64,000 bases of DNA from Streptomyces sp. RerS4 (GTDB lineage: Bacteria; Actinomycetota; Actinomycetes; Streptomycetales; Streptomycetaceae). Of the stretch, positions 1 to 8,134 are shown in pieces. The stretch is from the NCBI RefSeq assembly GCF_023515955.1, contig NZ_CP097322.1, forward strand, positions 5,876,501 through 5,940,500, read 5' to 3'. The notes beneath the pieces are model-generated. The model was not told the DNA's origin and ran no database searches. It saw only the letters and a list, made by a program, of their open reading frames with translations. Position 1 is the first letter of the stretch; each line of letters opens with the position of its first letter. The position numbers and the translations under genes are program-made.

Positions 1-178
1 TCCGCCGGACACCCTAGGGGGCGTCCGGCGGATCATGGCCGGGCCCGCGGCGTCTGGCACGGCGCCTCGCCGCGTTGCCGAAACGTCCCGATAGCTCCGC
101 TATCGAGACGCTCCGGCGCCTTGCGGTGCACCGCACCAGACGTCGCGGCCTATCCGACCCTGATCCGCCGGACACCCC
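1..178. repeat. Long imperfect inverted-repeat element
   Basis: Positions 23-173 form an imperfect palindrome of about 150 bp. The left arm begins GTCCGGCGGATCA (23-35), the right arm ends TGATCCGCCGGAC (161-173), and the centre is a tight hairpin CGATAGC-TCC-GCTATCG (89-105). Positions 1-16 are the reverse complement of the same terminal sequence, so a second copy appears to run off the window edge, sharing a CTAG boundary. The element sits directly against the stop codon of the reverse-strand SDR gene (stop at 179-181). A shortened relative lies at 8723-8753, also directly after a TAG stop. No coding sequence is seen inside. A role as transcription terminator or RNA-stability hairpin is inferred. 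Confidence 0.8.
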
Positions 179-913
179 CTAAGCCGCGTGGCCACCGTCC
201 ACCGCGAACTCCGCGCCCGTGACGTAGCCGGCGTCCGCCCCGGCGAGGAAGGACACCAGTGCGGCAACCTCCCGCGGGGTGCCGTAGCGCCCGAGGGCCG
301 TCAGCGCCCGCTGCCCGTCCGCGTACGGGCCGTCGGCCGGGTTCATGTCGGTGTCCACCGGGCCCGGGTGGACCAGGTTCGCGGTGATGCCGCGCTCACC
401 CAGCTCGCGGGCCAACGCCCGGTTCAGGCCGGTCAGCGCCGCCTTGCTCATCGCGTACAGGGTGCCGCCGGGTCCGGGCACCCGCTGGACGATGCAGCTG
501 CCGACGGTGACGATGCGCCCGCCCCGGCCCATGTGCCGGGCCGCCGCCTGCGTGGTGAGGAAGACCCCCCGGACGTTGACGTCCAGTACCCGGTCCACGT
601 CCTCGGGGCTCAGCGTGTCCAGCGGGCCCAGGACGCCGACGCCCGCGTTGTTGACCAGCACGTCGAGCCCGCCCAGTACCCGGACGGTCTCCTCGACGCC
701 CGCGACGGCCCGCGCGGGGTCGCCCGCGTCGGCGCGTACCGCCAGGCCCCTGCGGCCGAGGGCCTCGATCTTCCCGACGACCTCGGCCGCCTCCCGCTCG
801 CCGTTCACGTAGGTCACGGCGACGTCGACGCCGTCCTCGGCGAGCCGCAGGGCGGTGGCCGCTCCGATGCCACGGCTGCCCCCGGTCACCAGAGCCACTG
901 GGCGGTTGTTCAT
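179..913 (-). CDS. SDR family NAD(P)-dependent oxidoreductase
   Basis: A 244-residue classical short-chain dehydrogenase/reductase. The N-terminus has the nucleotide-binding motif TGGSRGIG (about residues 9-16), followed by the NNAG motif and the catalytic YxxxK (YAMSK), and it ends in the usual C-terminal VTGAEFAVDGG segment. The start at 913 was chosen because GAGGAGG lies just upstream at normal spacing; the frame stays open further upstream but with no family similarity. The substrate is unknown; this subgroup is often annotated as 3-oxoacyl-ACP reductase-like or glucose dehydrogenase-like. It is transcribed away from the DHFR-like gene, and its 3' end abuts the long inverted repeat, which probably terminates it. 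Confidence 0.93.
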   Translation of the reverse strand: MNNRPVALVTGGSRGIGAATALRLAEDGVDVAVTYVNGEREAAEVVGKIEALGRRGLAVRADAGDPARAVAGVEETVRVLGGLDVLVNNAGVGVLGPLDTLSPEDVDRVLDVNVRGVFLTTQAAARHMGRGGRIVTVGSCIVQRVPGPGGTLYAMSKAALTGLNRALARELGERGITANLVHPGPVDTDMNPADGPYADGQRALTALGRYGTPREVAALVSFLAGADAGYVTGAEFAVDGGHAA

Positions 914-1104
914 GGTTCCTCCTCGAATCGACCGACAAGTCGTTGCGGGTTCAAGGAAACTCGGATGCGCCGGCCGTCGCCGGCAGGAATCGGACGGGGC
1001 GTTCACGCGCGCCGCACCGATGAGTCCGGTGCGGGCCGGGAGTCTGAATCGGTGTACGGGCAAACGGAACGACAACGATCCGACGACTCAAGGAGCGCAG
1101 CGCC

Positions 1105-1722
1105 ATGGGCAAGCTGACCCTCACCACCTTCGTGACCCTCGACGGCGTGATGCAGGCACCCGGCGGGCCGCAGGAGGACACCAGAGGCGGATTCGAGTAC
1201 GGCGGCTGGCTGACCCCCTTCGCCGACGAGGGCATGGGCGCGTTCATGAACGAGGTCTTCGAACGCGCCGGCGCCTTCCTGCTGGGCCGCCGGACGTACG
1301 AGATCTTCGCCGGGTACTGGCCCCTCCACGACGACCCCGCCGACCCGATCGCCGGCGGCCTCAACCGGCTGCCCAAGTACGTCGCCTCGACCACCCTGAA
1401 GGACCCTGCGTGGGCGCACACCACCGTCGTCGACGGGGAAAACCTCCAGGCGGAGGTGGTCCGGGCCAAGGACGCGATCGACGGCGAGCTCCAGGTGCAC
1501 GGCAGCGCGCGGCTCGCGCAGTGGCTGCTCGCGCGGGACCTGGTCGAGGAACTGAACCTGCTGACCTTCCCCGTCTTCCTCGGCGCGGGCCGCCGGCTGT
1601 TCCCCGTCGGAGGCCTGCCCACGGCCTACGAGCTGACGGACTCCCGCACCACCGATCGCGGCGCGGCCATCCACACGTACCGGCCGACGGGCCGTGCCAC
1701 GTTCGGCACGATCGGCGAATAG
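1105..1722 (+). CDS. Dihydrofolate reductase family protein (RibD C-terminal domain)
   Basis: A 205-residue protein of the RibD C-terminal/YwjB-type reductase family. It opens with the family signature KLTLTTFVTLDGVMQAPGG, contains the LLGRRTYEIFAGYWP segment and continues with the nucleotide-contact region LQVHGSARLAQWLLA and a GAGRRLFP motif. Such proteins bind NADPH through a DHFR-like fold, but their substrates are mostly unknown; it is not the essential FolA. The start is supported by AAGGAG at 1090-1095. It stands alone between a divergent SDR gene and an EamA exporter gene, so context gives no pathway. Confidence 0.92.
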   Translation: MGKLTLTTFVTLDGVMQAPGGPQEDTRGGFEYGGWLTPFADEGMGAFMNEVFERAGAFLLGRRTYEIFAGYWPLHDDPADPIAGGLNRLPKYVASTTLKDPAWAHTTVVDGENLQAEVVRAKDAIDGELQVHGSARLAQWLLARDLVEELNLLTFPVFLGAGRRLFPVGGLPTAYELTDSRTTDRGAAIHTYRPTGRATFGTIGE

Positions 1723-1845
1723 ACGCGCGGGGCGAGGGGCGGCGCCGGAAATCCGTCGACGGGGAAGATCGACTCGGCTACGGTGAGCCCGCACCCGTGC
1801 GAGCCGAGGACGTCTCCACCCCTTCCCGTCGTCGGAGCCGCCCCG

Positions 1846-2760
1846 GTGTCCACCCTCGCCGCCCCCGCCCCCGCGCTCGCCCCCCGCCGGGCCTGGCTCG
1901 CGGACCTGCCGCTGTTGCTCGTCGCCGTCGTCTGGGGGGCCAGCTTCCTCGCGGCCAAGGGCATCACCACCGCGCACACCGTGATCGCGGTGCTCGTGCT
2001 GCGCTTCGCGCTGGTGCTGCCCGTCCTCGTGACGGCGGGGTGGCGCCGGCTGCGCGCGTTGAGCGCCGCCCAGGCGCGCGGCGCCGGCGTGCTGGGACTC
2101 GTACTCGGCGGGATCTTCCTGCTGGAGACCTACGGGGTGGTGCACACCTCCGCCACCAACGCCGGGCTGATCATCAGCCTGACCATGATCTTCACCCCGC
2201 TCGCCGAGTCCGCCGTACGGCGGACCGCGCCCCGGCCCGCCTTCCTCGGCGCCGCCGCCCTCTCCGTCGCCGGCGTCGTCCTGCTCACCCAGGGCGGGGG
2301 CTTCAGCGCGCCCGGCCTCGGCGACCTGCTGATCCTCGGCGCCGCCCTGGCCCGGACCCTGCACGTCCTGCTGATGGCACGGATCAAGGCGGTCCAGGAC
2401 GCCGACTCCCTCTCCCTGACCACCGTCCAGCTCGGCGGCGCGACGCTCGTCTTCGCCGTCCTCGCCGCGCTCCCCGGCACCGGGTTCTCGCCCTGGCGGG
2501 CGGCCGCCGCCTTCGGCCCCGCCGAATGGGCCGGGCTGGCGTTCCTCTCCGTCTTCTGCACCCTCTTCGCCTTCTTCGTGCAGATGTGGGCCGTACGCCG
2601 CACCTCGCCCTCCCGCGTCAGCCTGCTGCTGGGCACCGAACCGCTGTGGGCGGCCGCCGCCGGCATCGCCATCGGCGGCGAGCGCCTCGGCGCCCTCGGC
2701 CTCACCGGGGCCGCGCTCGTCCTGGTCGGCACGACCTGGGGCCGCCGCGCCACGGGCTGA
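1846..2760 (+). CDS. EamA/DMT family transporter
   Basis: A drug/metabolite-transporter family membrane protein with two EamA repeats and about ten hydrophobic helices. The first repeat begins near LPLLLVAVVWGASFLAAKG and the second near LGDLLILGAALARTLHVLLM. Members export amino acids, nucleobases or toxic metabolites; the substrate here cannot be told. I chose the GTG at 1846, with GGAG 9-13 nt upstream, giving 304 residues, the usual family length. An in-frame GTG at 1783 would add 21 Pro/Ser-rich residues that do not look like a signal or helix. It is a single gene, convergent with the Gfo/Idh gene. Confidence 0.9.
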   Translation: MSTLAAPAPALAPRRAWLADLPLLLVAVVWGASFLAAKGITTAHTVIAVLVLRFALVLPVLVTAGWRRLRALSAAQARGAGVLGLVLGGIFLLETYGVVHTSATNAGLIISLTMIFTPLAESAVRRTAPRPAFLGAAALSVAGVVLLTQGGGFSAPGLGDLLILGAALARTLHVLLMARIKAVQDADSLSLTTVQLGGATLVFAVLAALPGTGFSPWRAAAAFGPAEWAGLAFLSVFCTLFAFFVQMWAVRRTSPSRVSLLLGTEPLWAAAAGIAIGGERLGALGLTGAALVLVGTTWGRRATG

Positions 2761-2813
2761 GCGACCCGCCGCACGACCGGCGCCCCGACCGGTGGCCGCG
2801 ACCGGTCCGATTG

Positions 2814-2866
2814 GCCGATATTCGGCTGCTGCCCGCGTGAGCGCCGTGCCTACGGTGACCCCCATG
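2814..2866 (+). promoter_or_regulatory. Leaderless-type promoter and start codon without a gene
   Basis: TACGGT (2851-2856) lies 7 nt before ATG (2864-2866), the arrangement typical of leaderless Streptomyces genes. A small perfect dyad GCCGA-TAT-TCGGC (2814-2826) lies just upstream. The ATG opens onto only about six codons before the sequence becomes the antisense of the Gfo/Idh gene, so no gene follows. It may be the decapitated 5' end of a lost gene, or chance. Confidence 0.35.
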
Positions 2867-2881
2867 GTCCGCACCGCCCCC

Positions 2882-3886
2882 TCAGAGGTCCGGCAGCTCC
2901 GCCGGCCGTACGGGGCGCCGCTCCCGGCGCGACAGCTCGCACGCCTCCGCGACGCGGAACGCGGCCAGCGCCTCCCGCCCGTCGCACGGGTTGGGGCCCT
3001 CGCCGCGCACCAGCCGGACGAAGGCCGCCAGCTCGGCCTCGTAGGCCGGACCGAACCGCTCCAGGAAGCCGGACCACGGCTTGCTCGCCGGGGGCGGACC
3101 GTGCGGCTCGGTGGAGGCGATCGGCGTACGGTCGTCCAGGCCGGAGGTGATCTGGTCCAGCTCCCCGGCCAGCTCCATCCGTACGTCGTACCCCGCCCCG
3201 TTGCAGCGGGTCGCGGTACTGCTGACGAGCGTCCCGTCGTCCAGGGTCAGCAAGGCCGCCGCCGTGTGCACGTCACCGCTGTCGCGGAACGCCGGATACC
3301 CGCCGTCGGTGCCGGTCGCGTAGACCTCGCTCACCTCCCGCCCGGTCACCCAGCGCACCATGTCGAAGTCGTGCACGAGGCAGTCGCGGTACAGGCCCCC
3401 CGAGGTCGCCAGGTACGCGGCGGGCGGCGGCGCCGGATCGGCGGTCGTGGTCCGTACGGTGTGCAGCCGGCCCAGCGCGCCCGAGCGGACCAGCTCCCGG
3501 GCGGTGGTGTACCCGGCGTCGAAGCGGCGCATGAAGCCCAGCTGGAGCGTGCCTCCGACGGAGGCCACCTCACGCAGCACGGCCAGGGTGCGGGCCAGGT
3601 CCGGGGCCACGGGCTTCTCGCAGAACACCGGCAACCCGCCGCGCACCGCCCGTACGACCAGGTCCGCGTGGCCCTCGGTGGCGGTGGCGATCACCACGGC
3701 GTCCACCCCCCAGGTGAACACCTGGTCGACGGTGGGCGCGGCGGTGGCCCCGAGCCGGTCCGCGAGCCGCGCCGCCCGCGCGGGGTCGGCGTCGGCCAAC
3801 AGCAGCGAACCGGCGTCCGGGAGGCGGGCCAGTGCCGCGGCGTGGAACGAGCCGATCCGGCCGGTTCCGATGAGCCCGATGCGCAT
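2882..3886 (-). CDS. Gfo/Idh/MocA family oxidoreductase (inositol 2-dehydrogenase-like)
   Basis: A 334-residue NAD(P)-dependent sugar or inositol dehydrogenase. It starts MRIGLIGTGRIGSFHAAAL, a Rossmann GxGxxG motif, then has the family hallmark CEKPVAPDL (EKP) at about residue 95, GFMRRFDAGY, and the catalytic DxxxH-type segment CLVHDFDMVRW near residue 175. The start at 3886 puts the Rossmann strand at the N-terminus as in relatives; there is no strong Shine-Dalgarno sequence. It diverges from the sugar ABC transporter operon and is separated from it by about 150 bp, which suggests it oxidises the sugar or cyclitol that system imports, possibly myo-inositol or a derivative. The substrate is inferred. 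Confidence 0.9.
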   Translation of the reverse strand: MRIGLIGTGRIGSFHAAALARLPDAGSLLLADADPARAARLADRLGATAAPTVDQVFTWGVDAVVIATATEGHADLVVRAVRGGLPVFCEKPVAPDLARTLAVLREVASVGGTLQLGFMRRFDAGYTTARELVRSGALGRLHTVRTTTADPAPPPAAYLATSGGLYRDCLVHDFDMVRWVTGREVSEVYATGTDGGYPAFRDSGDVHTAAALLTLDDGTLVSSTATRCNGAGYDVRMELAGELDQITSGLDDRTPIASTEPHGPPPASKPWSGFLERFGPAYEAELAAFVRLVRGEGPNPCDGREALAAFRVAEACELSRRERRPVRPAELPDL

Positions 3887-3998
3887 GCACTCAACGTGAC
3901 CCCGTCCGGGGGACCTGTCAATCCGCGCCCACATGCCCCGATGACCCCTCATGGTCCACTGTGGCGGATACTGGGCGGCTGGAACCGTAATGACCGAT

Positions 3999-4019
3999 TG
4001 ATGACGCAGTGATGACGCA
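3999..4019 (+). promoter_or_regulatory. Tandem direct repeat before sugar transporter operon
   Basis: TGATGACGCA occurs twice, at 3999-4008 and 4010-4019, exactly 11 bp apart (one helical turn), 20 bp before the GTG start of the substrate-binding protein gene. The spacing suits a regulator binding as a head-to-tail dimer. Its identity is unknown. GGGAAGG and GGAG ribosome-binding sequence follows immediately. Confidence 0.4.
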
Positions 4020-4039
4020 CGAGGGAAGGGCACGGAGAC

Positions 4040-5050
4040 GTGGCTAGGGTTCGGACAGGGGTACGCGTCGTGGGCGCGGTGCTCGCGGCGGTACTGGGAG
4101 CCTCCCTCGCGGGTTGCAGCAGCACGGGCGGCAAGCGCGCCGAGGAGCGGGCGAAGGCGGCCCAGGCGGGCCGACCCGCCGTCTCCACGCCGCGCTGGAC
4201 CTTCGCGATGGTCACCCACGCGGGCGACGGCGACACCTTCTGGGACATCGTGCAGAAGGGCGCCAAGGAGGCCGCGGCGAAGGACAACATCAACTTCGTC
4301 TACTCCCACGACGACCAGGCGCAGCAGCAGGCACAGTTCGTGCAGAACGCGATCGACCAGAAGGTCGACGGGCTCATCGTCAGCCTCGCCAAGCCCGACG
4401 CCCTCAAGGACGTCATCGGCAAGGCCGTCAAGGCGGGCATCCCCGTGGTGACCGTCAACTCCGGATCCGCCCAGTCGGCCGCGTACGGCGCCCTGACCCA
4501 CATCGGGCAGGACGAGGAGATCGCGGGCGAGGCCGTCGGCACCGAGCTGACCAAGCGCGGCCGCAAGAAGGCCGTGTGCGTCCTGCACGAGCAGGGCAAC
4601 GTCGGCCACGAGCAGCGCTGCGCCGGGGCGAAGAAGACGTTCGGCGGCACCCTGGAGAACCTCTACGTCGAGGGCACCAACATGCCCTCCGTCCAGGCGG
4701 CCATCCAGGCCAAGCTCCAGGCCGACCCGTCCGTCGACGCGATCGTCACCCTCGGCGCCCCCTTCGCCCCCACCGCGGTCAAGGCGAAGGGCGCGGCGGG
4801 CAGCACGGCCGAGGTGGACACCTTCGACCTCAACGAGTCCGTCGCCCGGGACCTGAAGTCCGGCGCGCTGGGCTTCGCCGTGGACCAGCAGCCCTACCTC
4901 CAGGGGTACGAGGCCGTGGACCTGCTGTGGCTCCACCGCTACAACGCCGACGTCCTCGGGGGCGGCCGGCCGGTGCTGACCGGCCCGCAGATCGTCACCG
5001 CCACCGAGGCGGGCACGCTGGAGGAGTACATCAAGCGGGGCACCCGATGA
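4040..5050 (+). CDS. Sugar ABC transporter substrate-binding lipoprotein
   Basis: A 336-residue periplasmic-binding-protein-like lipoprotein of the ribose/inositol type (Peripla_BP_4). The signal peptide VGAVLAAVLGASLAGC ends in a lipobox (LAGC, Cys at about residue 29), so the mature protein is anchored outside the membrane. The first domain begins FAMVTHAGDGDTFWDIVQKG, with YSHDDQAQQQAQFVQNAI following, both typical of sugar-binding proteins; PVVTVNSGS and FAVDQQPYLQGY mark the hinge and second domain. The GTG start at 4040 has a good upstream purine-rich site. It is the first gene of the coupled operon, and its stop overlaps the permease start. Confidence 0.93.
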   Translation: MARVRTGVRVVGAVLAAVLGASLAGCSSTGGKRAEERAKAAQAGRPAVSTPRWTFAMVTHAGDGDTFWDIVQKGAKEAAAKDNINFVYSHDDQAQQQAQFVQNAIDQKVDGLIVSLAKPDALKDVIGKAVKAGIPVVTVNSGSAQSAAYGALTHIGQDEEIAGEAVGTELTKRGRKKAVCVLHEQGNVGHEQRCAGAKKTFGGTLENLYVEGTNMPSVQAAIQAKLQADPSVDAIVTLGAPFAPTAVKAKGAAGSTAEVDTFDLNESVARDLKSGALGFAVDQQPYLQGYEAVDLLWLHRYNADVLGGGRPVLTGPQIVTATEAGTLEEYIKRGTR

Positions 5051-6099
5051 GCGCTGCCCCCGCCCCCACCGCACCTTCCCCCGCCGCCGACGAACGCCTC
5101 GCCCCGGCCTCCCTCGTACGCCGGCTGCTGGGCCGCCCCGAGCTGGGCGCCGTCGTCGGCGCGATCGCCGTCTTCGTCTTCTTCTCCTTCGCCGCCGACA
5201 GCTTCCTGCGGGCCTCCAGCCTGAGCACGATCCTGTACTCCGCCTCCACCATCGGGATCATGGCGGTCCCCGTCGCGATGCTGATGATCGGCGGCGAGTT
5301 CGACCTGTCCGCCGGTGTCATGGTCACCACGTCGGCGCTGCTCAGCTCGATGTTCAGCTACCAGATGACCGCCAACGTGTGGGTCGGTGTCGGGGTGTCC
5401 CTGCTGGTCACCCTGGCCATCGGCTTCTTCAACGGGTTCATGCTGACCCGCACCAAGCTGCCGAGCTTCATCATCACGCTCGGCACCTTCCTGATGCTGA
5501 CCGGCCTGAACCTCGGCTTCACCAAGCTGATCAGCGGATCCGTCTCCACCAAGACCATCGCCGACATGGAGGGCTTCTCCTCCGCCCGCGCGCTCTTCGC
5601 CTCGCAGTGGAACGTCGGCTCGGTCACCCTGAAGGTCACCATCCTGTGGTGGCTGGCGCTCGTGGTCGTCGCCACCTGGATCCTGCTGCGCACGCGCGCC
5701 GGCAACTGGATCTTCGCCGTGGGCGGCGGCGCGGACGCGGCCCGCGCGACGGGCGTGCCCGTGATCAAGACCCGGATCGGGCTCTACATGGGCGTCGCGC
5801 TGTGCGCCTGGATCTCCGGGCAGCACATCCTCTTCTCCTTCGACGTCGTCCAGTCCGGCGAGGGCGTCGGCAACGAGTTCCTCTACATCATCGCGGCCGT
5901 CATCGGCGGCTGTCTGATGACCGGCGGCTACGGCTCCGCCATCGGTTCGGCCGTCGGCGCCTTCATCTTCGGCATGACCAGCAACGGCATCGTGTACGCC
6001 CAGTGGAACCCCGACTGGTTCAAGTTCTTCCTCGGCGGCATGTTGCTGCTGGCCACCCTCCTCAACGCGTGGGTGCGCAAGCGGGCGGAGGCGAAGTGA
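5047..6099 (+). CDS. Sugar ABC transporter permease (RbsC-type)
   Basis: A 350-residue membrane permease of the ribose/galactose branched family (BPD_transp_2). It has 8-10 hydrophobic segments after a 35-residue polar N-terminus. MLMIGGEFDLSAGVMV near residue 80 and TLGTFLMLTGLNLG near residue 145 are family hallmarks. It forms the membrane channel with the binding protein and ATPase on either side. The ATG overlaps the preceding TGA by 4 bp (ATGA), indicating translational coupling. Confidence 0.93.
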   Translation: MSAAPAPTAPSPAADERLAPASLVRRLLGRPELGAVVGAIAVFVFFSFAADSFLRASSLSTILYSASTIGIMAVPVAMLMIGGEFDLSAGVMVTTSALLSSMFSYQMTANVWVGVGVSLLVTLAIGFFNGFMLTRTKLPSFIITLGTFLMLTGLNLGFTKLISGSVSTKTIADMEGFSSARALFASQWNVGSVTLKVTILWWLALVVVATWILLRTRAGNWIFAVGGGADAARATGVPVIKTRIGLYMGVALCAWISGQHILFSFDVVQSGEGVGNEFLYIIAAVIGGCLMTGGYGSAIGSAVGAFIFGMTSNGIVYAQWNPDWFKFFLGGMLLLATLLNAWVRKRAEAK

Positions 6100-6965
6100 A
6101 CACGACACTCGTGAAGCTGACCGACGTCAGCAAGCACTACGGCAACATCCGCGCCCTCCAGGGGGTCTCCCTGGAGGTGTCCGCGGGCGAGATCACCTGC
6201 GTGCTCGGCGACAACGGCGCCGGGAAGTCCACCCTCATCAAGATCATCGCGGGCCTGCACCGGCACGACGCCGGCACCTTCGAGATCGAGGGGGAGGAGA
6301 CCGTCCTCGCCAACCCCCGCGCCGCCCTCGACCGCGGCATCGCCACCGTCTACCAGGACCTCGCGGTCGTGCCCCTCATGCCGGTCTGGCGCAACTTCTT
6401 CCTCGGCTCCGAGCCCACCAAGGGCCGCGGCCCCTTCCGCCGCCTCGACGTGGAGTTCATGCGCGAGACCACCCGCGCCGAGCTGCTGCGCATGGGCATC
6501 GACCTGCGCGACGTCGACCAGCCGATCGGCACCCTGTCCGGCGGGGAGCGGCAGTGCGTGGCCATCGCCCGCGCCGTGTACTTCGGCGCGAAGGTCCTCG
6601 TCCTGGACGAGCCCACCGCCGCCCTCGGCGTCAAGCAGTCCGGCGTGGTCCTCAAGTACGTCGCCGCCGCCCGCGACGCCGGTCTGGGGGTCGTCCTGAT
6701 CACCCACAACCCGCACCACGCGCACCTGGTCGGGGACCGTTTCGTCCTCCTCAAGCGCGGCACCATGGCCGGCAGCCACACCCGGGACTCGATCACCCTG
6801 GACGAGCTGACCCGGCAGATGGCGGGCGGCTCGGAGCTGGACGAGCTGAGCCACGAGCTGGAGCGGGTGGCAGAATCAGGACCGCACACCTCCGCCGGCG
6901 CCGCCACGGCCCCCGCCGCCGAGACCTCCGACCACGCCTCCGACAGGGACGACACGACTCGATGA
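6096..6965 (+). CDS. Sugar ABC transporter ATP-binding protein (single domain)
   Basis: A 289-residue ABC ATPase. Walker A is GDNGAGKS near residue 40, the signature is LSGGERQ, Walker B is VLVLDEPTAAL and the H-loop is ITHNPHHA. It powers import through the adjacent permease. Unlike RbsA/XylG it carries one ABC domain, as in FrcA-like systems, so two copies must dimerise. After the ATPase domain there is a short Ala/Asp-rich tail. The GTG start at 6096 overlaps the permease TGA by 4 bp. Confidence 0.93.
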   Translation: MNTTLVKLTDVSKHYGNIRALQGVSLEVSAGEITCVLGDNGAGKSTLIKIIAGLHRHDAGTFEIEGEETVLANPRAALDRGIATVYQDLAVVPLMPVWRNFFLGSEPTKGRGPFRRLDVEFMRETTRAELLRMGIDLRDVDQPIGTLSGGERQCVAIARAVYFGAKVLVLDEPTAALGVKQSGVVLKYVAAARDAGLGVVLITHNPHHAHLVGDRFVLLKRGTMAGSHTRDSITLDELTRQMAGGSELDELSHELERVAESGPHTSAGAATAPAAETSDHASDRDDTTR

Positions 6966-8134
6966 GCACGTACCGGGACTTCACGCTCGCCCACCGGGGG
7001 GCGGCGCGAGGCACCGTCCTGCGGACCGTCGGGACCCGTGAGCGCCGTTCGCTGCTGACCGCCCCGCGCGTCCCGACCGTCGGCATCGACATCGGCGGCA
7101 CCAAGGTGATGGCCGGCGTCGTCGACGCCGACGGGGTCATCCTGGAGAAGATCCGCACCGAGACCCCCGACAAGTCCAAGAGCCCCAAGGTCGTCGAGGA
7201 CACCATCGTCGAGCTGGTCCTGGACCTCTCCGACCGGCACGACGTCCACGCCGTGGGCATCGGCGCCGCCGGCTGGGTCGACGCGGACCGCTCCCGCGTC
7301 CTGTTCGCCCCGCACCTCGCCTGGCGCGACGAGCCCCTGCGCGACGCCCTCCAGTCCCGCCTCGCGGTCCCGGTCATGGTCGACAACGATGCCAACACCG
7401 CCGCCTGGGCCGAATGGCGCTTCGGCGCCGGCCGTGGCGAGGACCACCTCGTCATGATCACCCTGGGCACCGGCATCGGCGGGGCCATCCTGGAGGGTGG
7501 CCAGGTCAAGCGCGGCAAGTTCGGGGTGGCCGGCGAGTTCGGCCACATGCAGGTCGTCCCCGGCGGGCACCGCTGCCCCTGCGGCAACCGCGGCTGTTGG
7601 GAGCAGTACAGCTCCGGCAACGCCCTGGTCCGCGAGGCCCGCGAGCTGGCCGCCGCCGACTCCCCGGTCGCGTACAACATCATCGCCCGCGTCGGCGGCA
7701 ACGTCCACGAGATCACCGGCCCGCTCATCACCGAGCTGGCCCGCGAGGGCGACGCCATGTGCGTCGAGCTCCTCCAGGACATCGGCCAGTGGCTCGGCAT
7801 CGGCATCGCCAACCTCGCCGCCGCCCTGGACCCGTCCTGCTTCGTCATCGGCGGAGGCGTCAGCGCCGCCGACGACCTGTTGATCGGCCCCGCCCGCGAC
7901 GCCTTCCGCCGCCACCTCACCGGCCGCGGTTACCGCCCCGAGGCCCGTATCGCCAAGGCCCAGCTCGGCCCCGAGGCCGGCATGGTCGGCGCCGCCGACC
8001 TCGCCCGCCTCGTCGCCCGCCGCTTCCGCCGCGCCACCCGCCGCCGCGTCGAGCGCTACGAACGGTACGAGCGCTACGCGCAGCAGCTGGGCCGGCGCGA
8101 CCCCGCCCGCCCCCAGGACCAGGAACAGCAGTGA
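6962..8134 (+). CDS. ROK family sugar kinase
   Basis: A 390-residue ROK-family protein with a kinase-type core and no N-terminal HTH. TVGIDIGGTKVMAGVVD is the phosphate-binding motif, VDNDANTAAWAEW includes the catalytic Asp, and HRCPCGNRGCWEQYSSG is the zinc-binding CxCGxxGCxE motif. It has a 36-residue basic N-terminal extension before the core and a C-terminal tail with three ERY triplets followed by Gln/Asp residues. It likely phosphorylates the imported sugar at the inner membrane. ATGA overlap with the ATPase gene upstream and GTGA overlap with the gene downstream show a fully coupled operon. A regulatory role is possible but less likely. Confidence 0.9.
   Translation: MSTYRDFTLAHRGAARGTVLRTVGTRERRSLLTAPRVPTVGIDIGGTKVMAGVVDADGVILEKIRTETPDKSKSPKVVEDTIVELVLDLSDRHDVHAVGIGAAGWVDADRSRVLFAPHLAWRDEPLRDALQSRLAVPVMVDNDANTAAWAEWRFGAGRGEDHLVMITLGTGIGGAILEGGQVKRGKFGVAGEFGHMQVVPGGHRCPCGNRGCWEQYSSGNALVREARELAAADSPVAYNIIARVGGNVHEITGPLITELAREGDAMCVELLQDIGQWLGIGIANLAAALDPSCFVIGGGVSAADDLLIGPARDAFRRHLTGRGYRPEARIAKAQLGPEAGMVGAADLARLVARRFRRATRRRVERYERYERYAQQLGRRDPARPQDQEQQ

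Noticed and set aside
11..22. CCTAGGGGG near the inverted repeats as a LAL regulator site like TAGGGGT at 57534
   Set aside because: It is part of the repeat element boundary at gene ends, not upstream of a promoter, so the similarity is probably accidental.
6096..6965. Sugar ATPase as a truncated RbsA
   Set aside because: The protein is complete for a single-domain ATPase, and its ends couple neatly to the neighbouring genes; single-domain relatives are known.
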